Source: Adineta vaga
Lineage: Eukaryota; Rotifera
NCBI GenBank assembly: GCA_021613535.1
Contig: CP075495.1
Span: 4,464,001 to 4,528,000, forward strand
DNA length: 64,000 nucleotides
Direction: 5' to 3'
This document shows, one piece after another, positions 32,201-44,711 of the stretch. The notes beneath the pieces were generated by a model, which ran no database searches, was not told where the DNA came from, and saw only the letters and a program-made list of their open reading frames with translations. A program made the position numbers and the translations under genes. How positions within the stretch are numbered: position 1 is the stretch's first letter; the number at the start of each line of letters is the position of its first letter.

Positions 32201-35200
32201 TTGTTTAACTCTTCTATTTTTCAACTCAATACTTATAAAAACAAGATATAAATATTGCTTATTTATTAATCAATTTACACTCAGTAATTCCGAATATTCC
32301 ATACACGAAAACATTTTAATCGTTTTTCGAGTCAAATGTCTGAGTATCTATCTATTTTCGTAGGGCATACATACATTCATTGACACGGTAATTGGAATAC
32401 TATTTTTCTCTCTATACATATCCATATATATATATATACCTATATATCTATCTATTCAAAATGTTATTTGATTCAATTGCACATTTGTTTTTTCTTCTTT
32501 GATTGTTCTTTTATTCTTATTCTGGGTCGAACTTGCTTCTCTAGCAATATAAACTAAATCAGAGAAGCATTTGATTGTTGTTGCATGATTAAAATTAAGA
32601 CGAAAAAGAAGCCATAATCAAAAATGGTTACCCATACATTCTTAAGCATGTTTCACTTATTTTTTCAAAGAAATTTAATTATTTCTTATATTAAAATAAG
32701 CATGCTGGTATTGATTGGCTTGTAGAACTAATCTATCATTTGTTTGTAATTAACACATACATACACATACACACACAAAAGAAATGCATTTCTTAATTTA
32801 GAATTTTCAATCTTATTCCATTAATTTTCATATTTAGATTCTTCGTCGAATGATGAAATTGTGTGTTGTTGAAGGTCCAGATGGAAATTTATATGCTCGA
32901 GAAAATGAACAACGTTTATTAAGAAACATGGATGTTCATGTTGTTGTGCTTGATTTATTAAAAATTCCTTATGATAAAGTAGATCTGAATTGAATTTTGA
33001 GTTTAAGAAAAAAAACCATGTTTTTTCTTTAGGCTGAAGATACACGAATGAATCATATTATGAAATTAGCACATAATCTTTTACAATATTTTTGCTATAA
33101 TAATCCAACTAATCAAGCTAAATTGTATGAATTATATTTCAGTGATTATCAGCAGATATCTGAAGTAAAGAAAACTTTCATTAATATATTTGAATTCTAT
33201 TGAATTTCATTTACTTTTAGGAACAAGAAGTTGAAACTTGTTGTTATATATTTATGAATAATGTCCAACTATGTAAAACAATAACAGAAAAACATATTCA
33301 ACATTTTGTTCATTTGATTGAATTACATGGACGAAAAGTTCTATATATCAAATTTTTACAAACAATTGTCAAAGCAGAAAATCAATATATCAAAAATTGT
33401 CAAGATGTTGTCATGTCAGAAGTAGGAAATTCTATTTGAAACAAAGGAAAAAAAATGAAATTTGTTGGATGTGTGTTGTTGTTTTTTGTAGTTAGTTAGT
33501 TCGGATGAAGTATTAATGTTTTATGAAAAAGGAAATTTAGCAGATCTTGTTGAACGTATGCAATCAGAAACTGAACGTACAGATCCAAATTCTTTATTAA
33601 ATTATCATATTCAACTTGTACATCTTCTTGCAATGTGTACTGAAGGAAAAAATGCATCAACTGAAATCAAATGTCATTCATTAATTGGTCTAGATGATAT
33701 TGTTTTAATTGTAACACATCCAGATTGTATTCCAGAAGTTTGTGTTCGAAATGAAATGACTATTGTTATTTTAATGATATATTTTTATTTAGGTTAAAAA
33801 TGCGTATATTACATTCTTAAATCATTGTTATATCGATACAGAAGTTGAAATGAAAGAAATTTACAATAGCCAACATATTTATACTCTTATTGAAAGTTCA
33901 TTTTGTCCTGATATTGAAAAAGTAATTGAATTCTTTATTTAAACAAAAGAATTATTTAATGTATTTCGTTTAGTTAATTACAAAACTAATGGAACGTCGA
34001 AATCTGGAAAAATATATCTTAGATACTGTATCTGATTTAATCAATCAATTCTTTAATTCACCATTTTTTGAACAATCTTCAGCACCACAGGTAATACAAA
34101 GAAAACTCTATTCATCTTATTTAATATTTGTTCTAAGTTGGTACAAGATAGTTTTTTTCGAAAATATTAAAATCCCTTTTGTAATGTAAACATGAGACTT
34201 ACTCCTAGGATCCATGCTTGCTCAATGATGGTCGATCAATTGAGATTGCTCCATCAATAATACTAATTGCTTCGTGGGAGGTACTCTTATCATTTAGAAA
34301 TCAAAGCTAACAGATAGTTGACAATACATAACATTTTGCATGTTTATTCGATCAATTGTTTGTTTGTTATTCGTCTTTATATTTTACTCTCTTCTTACAG
34401 CTTATTGATAACGATGAATTGAAGGTAAGCACATCGGAAATAAAAGCAATATCAAGCGAAATTTTTACCCATAAGCTTCATTCCTACAGTTCATTTTCTT
34501 TTTCTTTTGGTACGGCAAAAGTATACAGCTCATGCGCATTTCATATCGCTGCACGTTCGGATTGTACATATTCTATCTATTGTTTTTGGCAAATTGAAAA
34601 TCGATTAAATATCATGTCTAAATCCATGTTTTATTCGTAATTTTTATCTTTAGCATCGCAATACAATATTAGTATCATTGCATAGTCATCTTGCTCGATT
34701 ATTAAGTGTACCATGGTTATCATCATCGCAACGTGAACGAATCGATCGATGTATTCATATTTTATCATTAATTGGTAATAAAAAGGAAAAATTAATTACC
34801 TAAAGATTTCGTATTCTTATCAATTTTAGCTGATCGTCGTGGGTTGAGTCATTTCTTACGTTCAAATCATTCAACAGTTGCAGAAATTACTAGTCGTTCA
34901 CGACGAACAAGTCGGAGTGCAACAGCTGATCGAATGCATAGTGTTGAACATATTTATACATCAGGCCATAAACTTGATACTCTCGAAGATGTTGAACATA
35001 AACGTGTTATTGATAATTTCGTGGTATGAAACAAATTAGAACTATTCTTGAATATTTGAATCTATTATTTTTTACCTAGGATTTTCTTTCGCAAGTCAGC
35101 ATTAGATTAAATCCACTTGTTCAAGCTGAAGGTAGTGTATTAGTGGATGTTATTCGTGCACCATATGCATTATTTCCTGAAACAAATGAATGTCGATTAA

Positions 35201-38200
35201 AATTTCTCTATGGGACATTTGTTCATAAGTACGTATGATTCACCTATGATTATCTAGAGAATCTCTTTTTTCGTATATGAAAATCAATGGATAAAAAAAA
35301 CTAACCGTATCATCGTTCGAAATGCATATCTATTCTCTCGATATGAATCCGTCTAAAACATTATTTAGACTAATAAATCATACAACAAAGCTGTTAATAA
35401 AACATCATGAAAAACAACTCAGTTTTTATGTACTCAATATCTTAGCCGATTATGCTCGAACAATGCAGCATAAGCAGATTCTACACTGGACATCTAATCG
35501 TGAGGTAGATGCTAAAGAAAATTCACACACGTGTTGTTTTGATTTCTAAAAAAAAAGAAACTCAAAGAAATGAAAAACACACGATCACGATTTTCTTCTT
35601 GTCTCGAATAAAGTAGTAGTGTAATTGATTAAACGCATATGCTACTGCTCTTTTGTTCGAGATGTCAAAGCTCTATAATTGACAAAAATCTACCTGATTT
35701 GTTCTTGCTTACAATCCGATTTTGTGTCATTTAGATTGATACAGCATGCCAAATATTTGCTTACACAAACCGATGAAAGTCTATGTTTGCGCATCATGCA
35801 TGCACTCAAATCAATGGTCAAAAGCAGTTATGAATTCGATTCAAGGGTATATAAATGCTTTTGCTTAGCTTTTGTTTTCTTTTCTTTTTGATTCAATCAA
35901 TAATCAAAAATGAATAGATATCTGATAAATATGTCGTCTTCTTGCCTTTCAGGGACATGGTTTAAGATTGAAATTATTGCGAAGATATTTTTCGGATGAT
36001 AAACAATATCTTAAATCACTTCATCAACCATTAAAAGGTTTGTTTTGAAAAGAAAAAGAAAATCGATTATTTTGTCTTTTATTCTTTGATACTTTTAGAA
36101 GAAGATGCTTTAGAAAGATTACGAATAACACAAAATGAATTGAATAAACAAGGAGCGAGTGATCTTGTTGTAGAATTATTTATGAGTGAATCACCGATTA
36201 ATATACTTGAAGAAAGCGTCAATTTAGCAATAGCATTATTAGAAGGTGGTAATACAGAAGTTCAAGTTCGTAATTAATTTTGATCATTCGTTTTTTAAAT
36301 TGAAAATCTAATCATTTAGATAAGTATTTACCGTCATTTACATGGATCGGAAACAGCATCGGAGAAATTCTTTCAAGTCTTTTATGATAAAATGTGTATT
36401 GCACAAAAAACTCTGAAAAGTATGCCATCAACAACATCAGAAATGAATCAAAATAATGACGATTTTGAAGAAACTATATATTCACCGAAATCTGGTGCAA
36501 TGTCACCAATTTTAAGTCCCACACTGAATGAACGACAACCATCACTTGTTCCAATGACAGATGAAAGTTTTAATTTTGAACAACAACAACCACTGATTGC
36601 ACAAACAACGAATACAATAGATCACAGTTTGTTTTCTAGTTCTATTATATCAAATTTCACATGAATTTTCTTTAAATCGATTTAGATGTTTTAACGATTA
36701 ATCAACCAGAAGAAGAGCCACAAGCATTCGTTGCAAAATTAACTACGTATCAAGAACCAGAATCATTCGAAACACTAAAAAATCCTGCAACTGGAACATT
36801 TGATATTCTTGATTTTCCGTAAGACTTTTCTGGAAAGTATTCGAATTTTACTCTGGTATAATTTTGTTAATTTAGTTCTCAAAATCGTCGTTATAAACTT
36901 CCATTTGAAATTCGTATTATGCAACCAATCTTACGTTTTCTACAACTTCTTTGTGAAAATCATAATCCAGAATTTCAAGTATTTTCCTATTTTCTTCTTT
37001 TTTCAACTTTAAAATTTAATACATTTGTTTAGAACTATCTTCGACTACAAGATAATAATAAAACAAACTATAATCTTGTTTGTGAAACATTGAAATTTCT
37101 TGATGCAATCTGCGGTTCTCAAACTGGATTACTTGGCCTATTAGGAAATTATATCAATGAAGATAATGTTGAATTAATCAATCAAGCATTAAATACGTTA
37201 ACTGAATATTGTCAAGGACCATGTCGAGATAATCAAGATGCAATTGTTAATCATGAATCAAATGGTATTGATATCATTATTGCTATTGTTTTGAATGATA
37301 TAACACCATTGAATCAAAAAAATTATGATCTTGTTTTGGAATTGAAGGTAAAAATGAATTGAATCTTATATATATATATATATATGCATATATGTATGTC
37401 TACAATTTATTCTTTAGGATAATGCATCAAAATTACTTCTAGCTGTGATGGAAAGTCGAGATGACAGTACGAATGCAGAGCGTATTCTTAGAAATATTGT
37501 ACCAGTTTCACAATTGGTACGTTTGAATATTTATTGAATGAGAAAACGAAAGGAATTATCATTTATTTTATGTGTATATTTAGCTTGATGTTGGTTGTGA
37601 TATATATGCACGTGGTAAACAACAAGAAATGGAAGGAAAAAGTGGTCAAGAGACGGAAAATGAAGAAGTATTACATGATGAAGATCCGAATGAAAATTCC
37701 GATAATGTTGCTCAAACTGTTGGTCATAATATGTATATACTCGCATATCAGGTAAGAAATCTTTTGGAATTGATTGTTTGTATTTGAAATCATCGAGAAT
37801 GTTGTTAATAACTTCATATCTTTGCGTTTTCATGTTGTACAACAAATCGAAAAGTATTCTCAGGTATAAATTAAAAAAGAAAATCAAACTAGTAGAAGCA
37901 CCGAGACTATATCTTTTGTCATTTTGCAATTTTGTTTTCCGGCTTATTCACGGATGATGGGAAAATTTATTGGATTTATTAAAAGATTTGTTCATTTTTT
38001 CATGTTGTTTTGTCATTAAGCTTGCTCGTCATAATCGTGAACTTGAAATTTTAATGAAACATCGAACATTGAATGATGAAGCTTTATCATATTATCATAA
38101 ACATACAGCTGAAATTGAAATAATTCGACATGATCGTTCAATTGAACCAAGTAAGATTTTGAATATGAAAAAAGAAAATCACATTTTTTATTTCAAGTTG

Positions 38201-41059
38201 TTTTTCCTGTTCCACAATTATGTGAATTTTTAACTGTTGAAAAAAAACAAAAAGTCTTTCTTACATGTGAACAAGATGAACAAGGTTCAAAAGTAAAAGA
38301 TTTCTTTGAAAAATTTCCTGAAATATTCGAAGAAATGAAATGGCAAAGAAAATTACGACATCAACCAACATTATATTGGTTTTCATCACATATGTCATTA
38401 TGGAGTGATATATCATTCAATTTTGCTGTTTTAATTAATATACTCGTTGCTGTTTTTTACCCATTTAATAAAGGTCTTAAAGGTAAGAAGCAAAATTTGC
38501 TTGAGATCAAGTGAAACTATGTTCGTTTGAATAGATCTTGATCCACGTGCTTCCGCTGCCATATGGAGTGCATTATTCGTAACATTAATTGCTATTCTAA
38601 TGAAACCAAATGTGACATCTATGCGTATGTTTTTTGTTGCGGGAATTTTACGATCAATCTATTCAGTTGGACTTGGACCGACATTATGGTTAATGGGAGC
38701 AATACAAGTAAAGATGATTGTTTTAATTTGATGAAAGAATTTGTAAAATATTATTTTATTTCTTACTTAGGTTTTGAATAAAGGGGTATTTTTAGTTAGT
38801 TTTATGGGAAATAATGGAACATTTTCGAAATCTCGTTATGAGAATTTAACAAACTTTGAACTTGTTTATCATGTCGGATATTTACTTTTGTGTGTATTTG
38901 GTTTATGTGTACATGAATTCTTCTATAGTCTATTGGTAAGTTGATCGTTCATGTATTAATTTGTACTTGTAATTCTATTGTAAATCTATTTCGTCTGTGA
39001 ATTTCAATACTTTGATTATAATGAACAATTATTTTAGAATTGTCAATGCTTTAGAATCATTTGAAGTTTTTTTCTTCTATCAAAATTGATTCAGTGAAGA
39101 TTTATGTTGAAGATCTAATTAGTTCTATATGAGACAGTACAACTGAACATTCGTTAAATGAGGAAAAGACTCTTGAGAAGAATTCTAGTTAGAGCTTTGT
39201 ATTCTTTTATGTATATGTTTTTGTTTTGTTAAAATGTTGTCTTGTATTGATTATCTTAGTTACTCGATGTTGTCTATCGTGAAGATACTTTATGGAATGT
39301 TATTCAATGTGTTGTACGCAATGCTAAATCTGTCATCTTAACAGCTGTTTTTGCTGTTATAATCATATATTTATTTGCTATATGTGGTTATCTATTTATC
39401 CAAGATGATTTTCTTATGGAAGTGAATAATAAACCACTTGGAATTGCTCATGAAAATGATACAAATATATTACGTAAGTTAAAGTCAAGTAATAAAATCT
39501 TTATTACAATACATTTTCTTTTCTTCAATGCTTTTGCTGCTTTAATTATTCGTCGTCGTATCTTTAAATAGAAAAGAAATCATCTCATATTTTCTCTTTC
39601 CAGTTGTTAGATATCGTTTTTCGAGATGCAACTTTATTACAAGTAACACAATCAGTAACACGTAATGGCAAATCTATTATGTTAACAATGATGCTTGCAC
39701 TTGTTTTAATCTATCTTTTTTCTGTTATGGGTTTCGTTTTTTTTCGTGATGATTTTCTTACACATATTCAAACAAGTCTATATCCATCGCATCCACATCA
39801 TCGATATCGACGAACAAATAATTCACCAAAAACCACGACATTGACACGTATGTCAATTAGTCGTTGTATCGTACTATTCTTGTTGATCTTAATTGTTTTG
39901 TCGTCTTTTAAAAACGTAGAAAAGAATATGTATTCTCATGCACTGTTTTCTTTTAGCTACTACCATTCCAAGCATTGTTAATGATGGATATTGTACCAAA
40001 GACAATTGTACTAATGATACATTAACTGGACATATTCGGCACGCTACACAAGCATCAACAATTTTGCCCGAAGAAGCAGTTGGGGAAGAAGTTGAACGAT
40101 CGTGTGACACATTATTCATGTGTATTGTTACAACACTTAATAAAGGCTTGAGGAATGGCGGTGGTATCGGTGACGTTCTAAGGCAGCCATCTAGTCAAGT
40201 GAGTAAAAAATGAAAATATAACCTAGTTTCAATCGGATAGCCAACAGAAATTCTCTTTTATTTGATCTTGTTTCTTCTTGATATGAAATCAAAGAAGTAT
40301 GTTTTGTTATTAGGAGCCACTCTACTTCTTCCGTGTTATTTATGATATGATGTTCTTCTTCATTGTTATTATTATTACTTTGAATTTAATTTTTGGTGTT
40401 ATTATCGATAATTTCGCTGATCTACGTACAGAAAAACAACGCAATGATGAAATTCTTCGAAATACATGTTTTATTTGTGGTAAAATTAAACAGTCTTCTT
40501 CTAATAATATTTTCATGCTTTTATTCTTTAGGACTTGATCGTAAATCATTCGATAATAAACATGTAACATTTGAAGATCATATTCGTAAAGTTCATAATA
40601 TGTGGAATTATGTTTATTTTATGGTTTTAATTAATGTGAAAGATTCAACTGAATATACGGGTCCTGAAAGTTATGTTCATGAAATGATTGAAGTTCGTAC
40701 ATTTTTATTTTATTTTTTCTCTAGAGAAAAAACAAAACAAACTCGTTGAATTTCTTTTTAGCAACGAAATCTTGATTGGTTTCCACGAATGCGTACGAGT
40801 AGTTTAGATATTCAAGAAGATAAAAACAAAGAAGATATGGATAATCGAATATTAAAATTTCAAATGGATGATGCAAATAAAGCAATTAAATCTCTTACAA
40901 TGGAATTATCTGAATTACAAAAATTAGTAAGAAGAAGAAGAATTATGAATGAAATATTGTTATATAAATGTTTGATTTTAGGTAACAGAATCTCGAGCAC
41001 AAAAACATCGAATGAATTTTCTTCAAAATCCATCATTACCAACACCATTGAATGCATAA
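26281..41059 (+). CDS. ITPR: Inositol 1,4,5-trisphosphate receptor calcium channel
   Basis: ER calcium-release channel, about 2811 residues. Exons: 26281-26375, 26437-26507, 26578-26930, 26995-27093, 27823-27903, 27957-28627, 29029-29170, 29221-29508, 29557-29729, 29790-29906, 29949-30172, 30520-30615, 30666-30821, 30884-31044, 31104-31245, 31295-31528, 31577-32016, 32075-32173, 32838-32978, 33033-33164, 33221-33421, 33492-33737, 33793-33921, 33974-34090, 34209-34280, 34401-34424, 34654-34774, 34830-35023, 35080-35228, (35369-35504 or 35735-35846), 35953-36037, 36099-36265, 36320-36626, 36686-36818, 36876-36978, 37033-37347, 37418-37516, 37584-37751, 38021-38150, 38198-38482, 38535-38707, 38771-38935, (39260-39473 or 39604-39847), 39957-40198, 40314-40479, 40532-40692, 40762-40926, 40982-41059. 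Ligand residues: LRATGR (about 262), RERQKLIR (about 490), YRK (about 596). Pore filter GGGIGD (about 2609); zinc motif CFICG with HIRKVH; C-terminal coiled coil. Poly(A) signal at 41389. Confidence 0.96.
35369..35504 (+). other. ITPR: ITPR alternative exon 30a
   Basis: 136 bases, enters in phase 2 and leaves in phase 0. It encodes [19 protein letters not shown] and ends HWTSNRE. Flanked by ttatttag and gtagat. It aligns with the same family segment (CKLIKHTKQLLEE type) as exon 30b. Confidence 0.75.
35735..35846 (+). other. ITPR: ITPR alternative exon 30b
   Basis: 112 bases, the same phases as 30a. It encodes [20 protein letters not shown] and ends YEFDSR. Flanked by catttag and gtatat. Closer to the canonical family segment in length and sequence. 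Confidence 0.8.
39260..39473 (+). other. ITPR: ITPR alternative channel exon 43-alpha
   Basis: 214 bases, enters in phase 0 and leaves in phase 1. It encodes [19 protein letters not shown], the S5 helix [19 protein letters not shown] and a short luminal turret with an NDT sequon. Flanked by atcttag and gtaagt. Confidence 0.85.
39604..39847 (+). other. ITPR: ITPR alternative channel exon 43-beta
   Basis: 244 bases, the same phases as alpha. It encodes [21 protein letters not shown]5 [19 protein letters not shown] and a longer His/Arg-rich turret ([10 protein letters not shown]). Flanked by tttccag and gtatgt. It shares most positions with alpha and with the family. Confidence 0.85.
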
Positions 41060-41908
41060 AAGAGAAAACGGTGCTAATCCTTGACAAATTAAAACAAAAA
41101 TAAACAGATTTTTATCTCTTGCTCGCTCTCTTTCGTTCTTATTGTTAATTATCTTTACTTCTTTTTTTCTCGCTTTTTTTTTCTTCTAAAAAAATACTCC
41201 GTTCTTGTCTGTTTTTTTTCTTCTTCTTCTTCTTTTCACTGTGTACACAAACTTTTTAGTATTGCTAAAAAACGTTATTTACTTTTGAGCAAAATGAAAG
41301 TTTGTAATCTCTCTTTCCTTCGTTCGTTCGTTCGGTTTTTTTCTGCATTCTATGTATGTGTGAATGTTGTATTTTTAGACAAAAGAGAAATAAAATTAAC
41401 GGAAACTTTTTTTGAAAAAGAATATCATGATTAGTTGCCAAAAGATGGGTAAGTTGTGTGATTATTAAGAGAAATAATTATGGAAAGGTATATAGCAGAT
41501 CTAACACGAACATTTACGAGAAACTTGAAGTTTTAATGAAAAACTTCGTGAAAAATTGAAGTAAATGAAAGACGAACTGAACAAGAATAAACATCGACGT
41601 GGAGCATCGTTGAAGGAGAATGATTTTATACTGTAGTAGTCATGTTTTAGAATGAAAAAAGAACCCGCTTCTTTCACTGCTCATGTTCTGTTTAAACAAC
41701 TGTTTTTCTGTGTAAATATTTTAAAAACAATTTCTACGCTTTTGTAACATATTTCTGAATTGTATGTAGAAAATCGGAAAAACAGAGAATATGATGATGA
41801 CTATGTTCTGTGTAATATATGCCATTAGATTAGATAATTATAAAGAGCACACTTTTTAAACAGATTTGAATGGATATCGAATTCGATTGCTTGAAAACTT
41901 CCTTTCAG
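41060..41908. other. Intergenic region between ITPR and CHID1
   Basis: The ITPR 3' UTR runs to the AATAAA at 41389. After that no coding signal is seen until CHID1. Confidence 0.5.
41900..41908 (+). promoter_or_regulatory. Candidate splice acceptor abutting the CHID1 start codon
   Basis: The pyrimidine-rich acceptor tcctttcag lies directly before the ATG that begins the signal peptide. It fits either a 5' UTR intron or spliced-leader trans-splicing. The upstream in-frame ATG at 41870 would add 13 polar residues in front of the signal peptide, so 41909 is preferred. Confidence 0.45.
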
Positions 41909-43279
41909 ATGAAATATCATTTTTTCTTCATTATCAATATCTGTATTCTGTGTCCAATACAATCGACCATAGGTCCTGGTAGTCGTAAATCTTCTTTAAA
42001 TACTCCAATAATGACGGATCTACCAGAACCTTCTTCGAGTGAAAGTAAACCAGCATCGCAACTTCGTTCTATATTAGAAAATCCCTTACCGCCAACTGAT
42101 ACAAATGTTCTTCAACGTGATCTCTTACAAGAAGATATTAGTCCTCGAACAATTCTAGAAAATCATGAATCATATTGTCATAGTTGTGCTGATATCCGAC
42201 AGTTTTCTAATCCGACTCTTATCTATATTACTCCATGGAATAATCATGGTTATGATTTAGTAAAAATTTTCACACAAAAATTTGATTATATTTCTCCAGT
42301 ATGGTTTCGTATCAAACGTAAAGGTTTTCAAAATTATCTCATTGAAGGACTACACGATATAGACGTATCATGGATCGAAGCTTTAAAAACAAAACGTTCT
42401 GATGTACGTATTGTACCTCGTGTTAGTTTTGAACGATGGTCTGCTGATGATCTTCATGCTTTATTTCAATCTGAAGATGAAAAACAAGAAGTATCATTAA
42501 CATTGAAAAATCTACTGACTGAATACACTCATCTATTTGATGGGTTTGTTCTTGAAATACTTTCACAATTTCATGGTGCGTCAAAAGTAACGATTCATCA
42601 TCTTCTAACTGATATTGCTCAACATATACATGATATTGAAAATACTACGCGTCGAAAAGAAATCATTCTAGCTGTTCCACCCTTAGAAGAATATTTTGAT
42701 CGTAATGATTTTAATCTTTTATCAGAACATTTAGATGGCTTTCATGTTATGACATATGATTTTCCAACGAAAGAACCAGGTCCTGTTTCTCCAATAGGTA
42801 AGTTCACTTTTTTCTCTTTCAATATCAAAATGATTTGATTTTCTTACTGGTCGACAGAATGGATTAAAGAAGTAATGCGTAAATTTCCTATATCTAAACG
42901 TGATGCTTCTGTTAAACTTTTTCTTGGTATCAATTTCTATGGTTATCGATACGATCATATTATGCCACCACCTCCAAAAGATAAATCACAATATCATATG
43001 CAACATATCGTTGGTCGTAGTTATCTTGATTTTCTTAAACAATATTATCCAACAGCAAAAATTCATTTTGATACGCGTGCACATGAACATGTTACTGTTG
43101 TTTATACTCGTTCTGAAGCTAATGTTAATCGGCAAGCACATTATATGCCGCAAATAATTATCTTTTATCCAAGTTTAAAATCAATCTATGATCGTTTACA
43201 ATTAGCAATTAAATTTAACGTTGGAGTAGCTATTTGGGATGGTGGACAAGGATTCGATTATTTTTTCGATCTATTTTAA
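41909..43279 (+). CDS. CHID1: Chitinase domain-containing protein 1 (GH18-like, secreted)
   Basis: Exons 41909-42797 and 42858-43279, 436 residues. A signal peptide (MKYHFFFIINICILC) is followed by a low-complexity stretch and a GH18-fold domain. Matches to CHID1 (stabilin-1-interacting chitinase-like protein) are clear: LIYITPWNNHGYDL, FDYISPVWFRI, DGFVLEILSQ, DGFHVMTYDF, FLGINFYGYRY, and a C-terminus VGVAIWDGGQGFDYFFDLF. The DxxDxDxE chitinase signature is absent, as in the family, so it is a lectin-like rather than a hydrolytic member. Poly(A) signal AATAAA at 43306. Confidence 0.95.
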
Positions 43280-44247
43280 TTTTAATTTATTAAAATTTTT
43301 GATAGAATAAATATTTTAGATAGTTTATCTACTTTTGTAACCGCCCTCTCATTGACGTATAGGCGTCACTCATATCACAAGCAGGTATGACAAAGCTAAA
43401 AACGTTTTGACGTAACCCACACATCTGTAGATAACAATATATTTCTATTAAAATATAATCTTTCGAATATTTATTCAATAGGTATTCATAAATTTCTTAT
43501 TCAGTTACTCAAATGACCTATGAATTCATTCTTCGTTTATAGTGATATCATGTTATAAGCAGATAAATACCATCAAAGTTATAAAATGAAACATTTTAAC
43601 AATTGGAAACTTATCACATATTGACTCGATATTTATACCTTATTTGACATTTAACTTGATTCATGTATGTTGTACACAGAACAATTGTTTCAAAAACTAA
43701 TATGTTTTCATTTCTTTTCATATGCTCAGATCTAATCAAATTAGGTTGTGACCTAAATGAAGAGAACAATAACACTAGTTTATAATGTGAGAAAAGGTAA
43801 TGATCATTTTTAATTATAAATTTTCAAAGGACTGTTCTCACCAAGTTATGAAAATGCCAAGAGATTTACAATACATTATTCATCAGTTTTATGCTTTCAT
43901 TCTTACAATTCTAATGCTAAGAAAAATTTTGTATCCTTTGGATAATAATTTTCATTTATTTATTCATCATGGTTTTTTTCAATATAACAAACAACAAACA
44001 AAATACTTCGCACAAATACAATAGATATAATAACACTCAGTAACATCTATATATTCATATATAATACGTTTTGGATAGTAAAATTTATTTATGTAATTCT
44101 GTATAATTATTGTTGATACTGAATTACATCTGAAATCTGACAATACAGACAATATGTAGCGAATTTTTTTGTTTTTTTTTTCAAAAAATACTTTCTTTAT
44201 AGATTCTTGTATATACAAAAAAAAGCCAATATAAGAATGAGAAAGGA
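43280..44247. other. Convergent 3' region between CHID1 and the RFamide-type gene
   Basis: No gene supported. It contains a near-palindrome TGACGTATAGGCGTCA (43353-43368) and another TGACGT at about 43409. A minus-strand AATAAA at 44084-44089 probably ends the RFamide-type gene. Confidence 0.45.
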
Positions 44248-44711
44248 TTAACGACGGTGACGACCAAAACGAGTTGATGGAACATAATGTTTTAAAGCTG
44301 GGGTCCAACCGCGGTCAACAGCTTTTTGAAGTATGTCCATCAACGCCTGACGTGTTTGAGCAGAAAGAGAATGTGCTGGTCTTGATGTACTAAATAGTGA
44401 TCTTTCATGAAACTTTCGCTCTTCATACGAATCATATTTGTCGTCTTCAGCTTTATTGTTATTGTATTCGTCAGAGAGTATCTCGGTGAGTATGAGGTTA
44501 CTATCGTCCGCTAAAAAGAGACGAATATTAGAATAAGATTAAAACTTGAAATAGTTTTTTATTTTAACTTACCGTTACTGTCATCCTCAGATGAAATCGA
44601 TTTTGCGTTATCGATATTGCTTAATTCTTTGTAATATACTGAACGACCAGAAGTGCATGTGAATACGAGTATAACTCCAATGAATATTTGTATTATAATG
44701 TAATAGGCCAT
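44248..44711 (-). CDS. RFamide-type neuropeptide precursor (secreted, 133 residues)
   Basis: Exons 44711-44573 and 44510-44248. The N-terminus MAYYIIIQIFIGVILVFTCT is a signal peptide. An acidic spacer (SSEDDSNADDSN, NNNKAEDDKY) follows. The C-terminus is WTPALKHYVPSTRFGRHRR and stop. RFG is the amidation signal for an RF-amide, and R-H-R-R is a furin/convertase site. A dibasic RK (in SYEERK) about 49 residues before the RF could release a long NPF/NPY-like peptide. This is inference. Only one peptide copy is present, unlike multi-copy FMRFamide precursors. The splice sites (gtaagtta and tttttag) are standard. Secretory neuropeptide is the best call, and the family (NPF-like or short RFamide) is open. 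Confidence 0.72.

Noticed and set aside
39260-39847. Two S5 exons as an exon duplication where both are used
   Set aside because: Both are 1 mod 3 in length, so joining them shifts frame into a stop; only alternative use is consistent.
39889-40119. Minus-strand open frame opposite the IP3 receptor pore exon
   Set aside because: It is the antisense shadow of a well-supported coding exon with no motif of its own.
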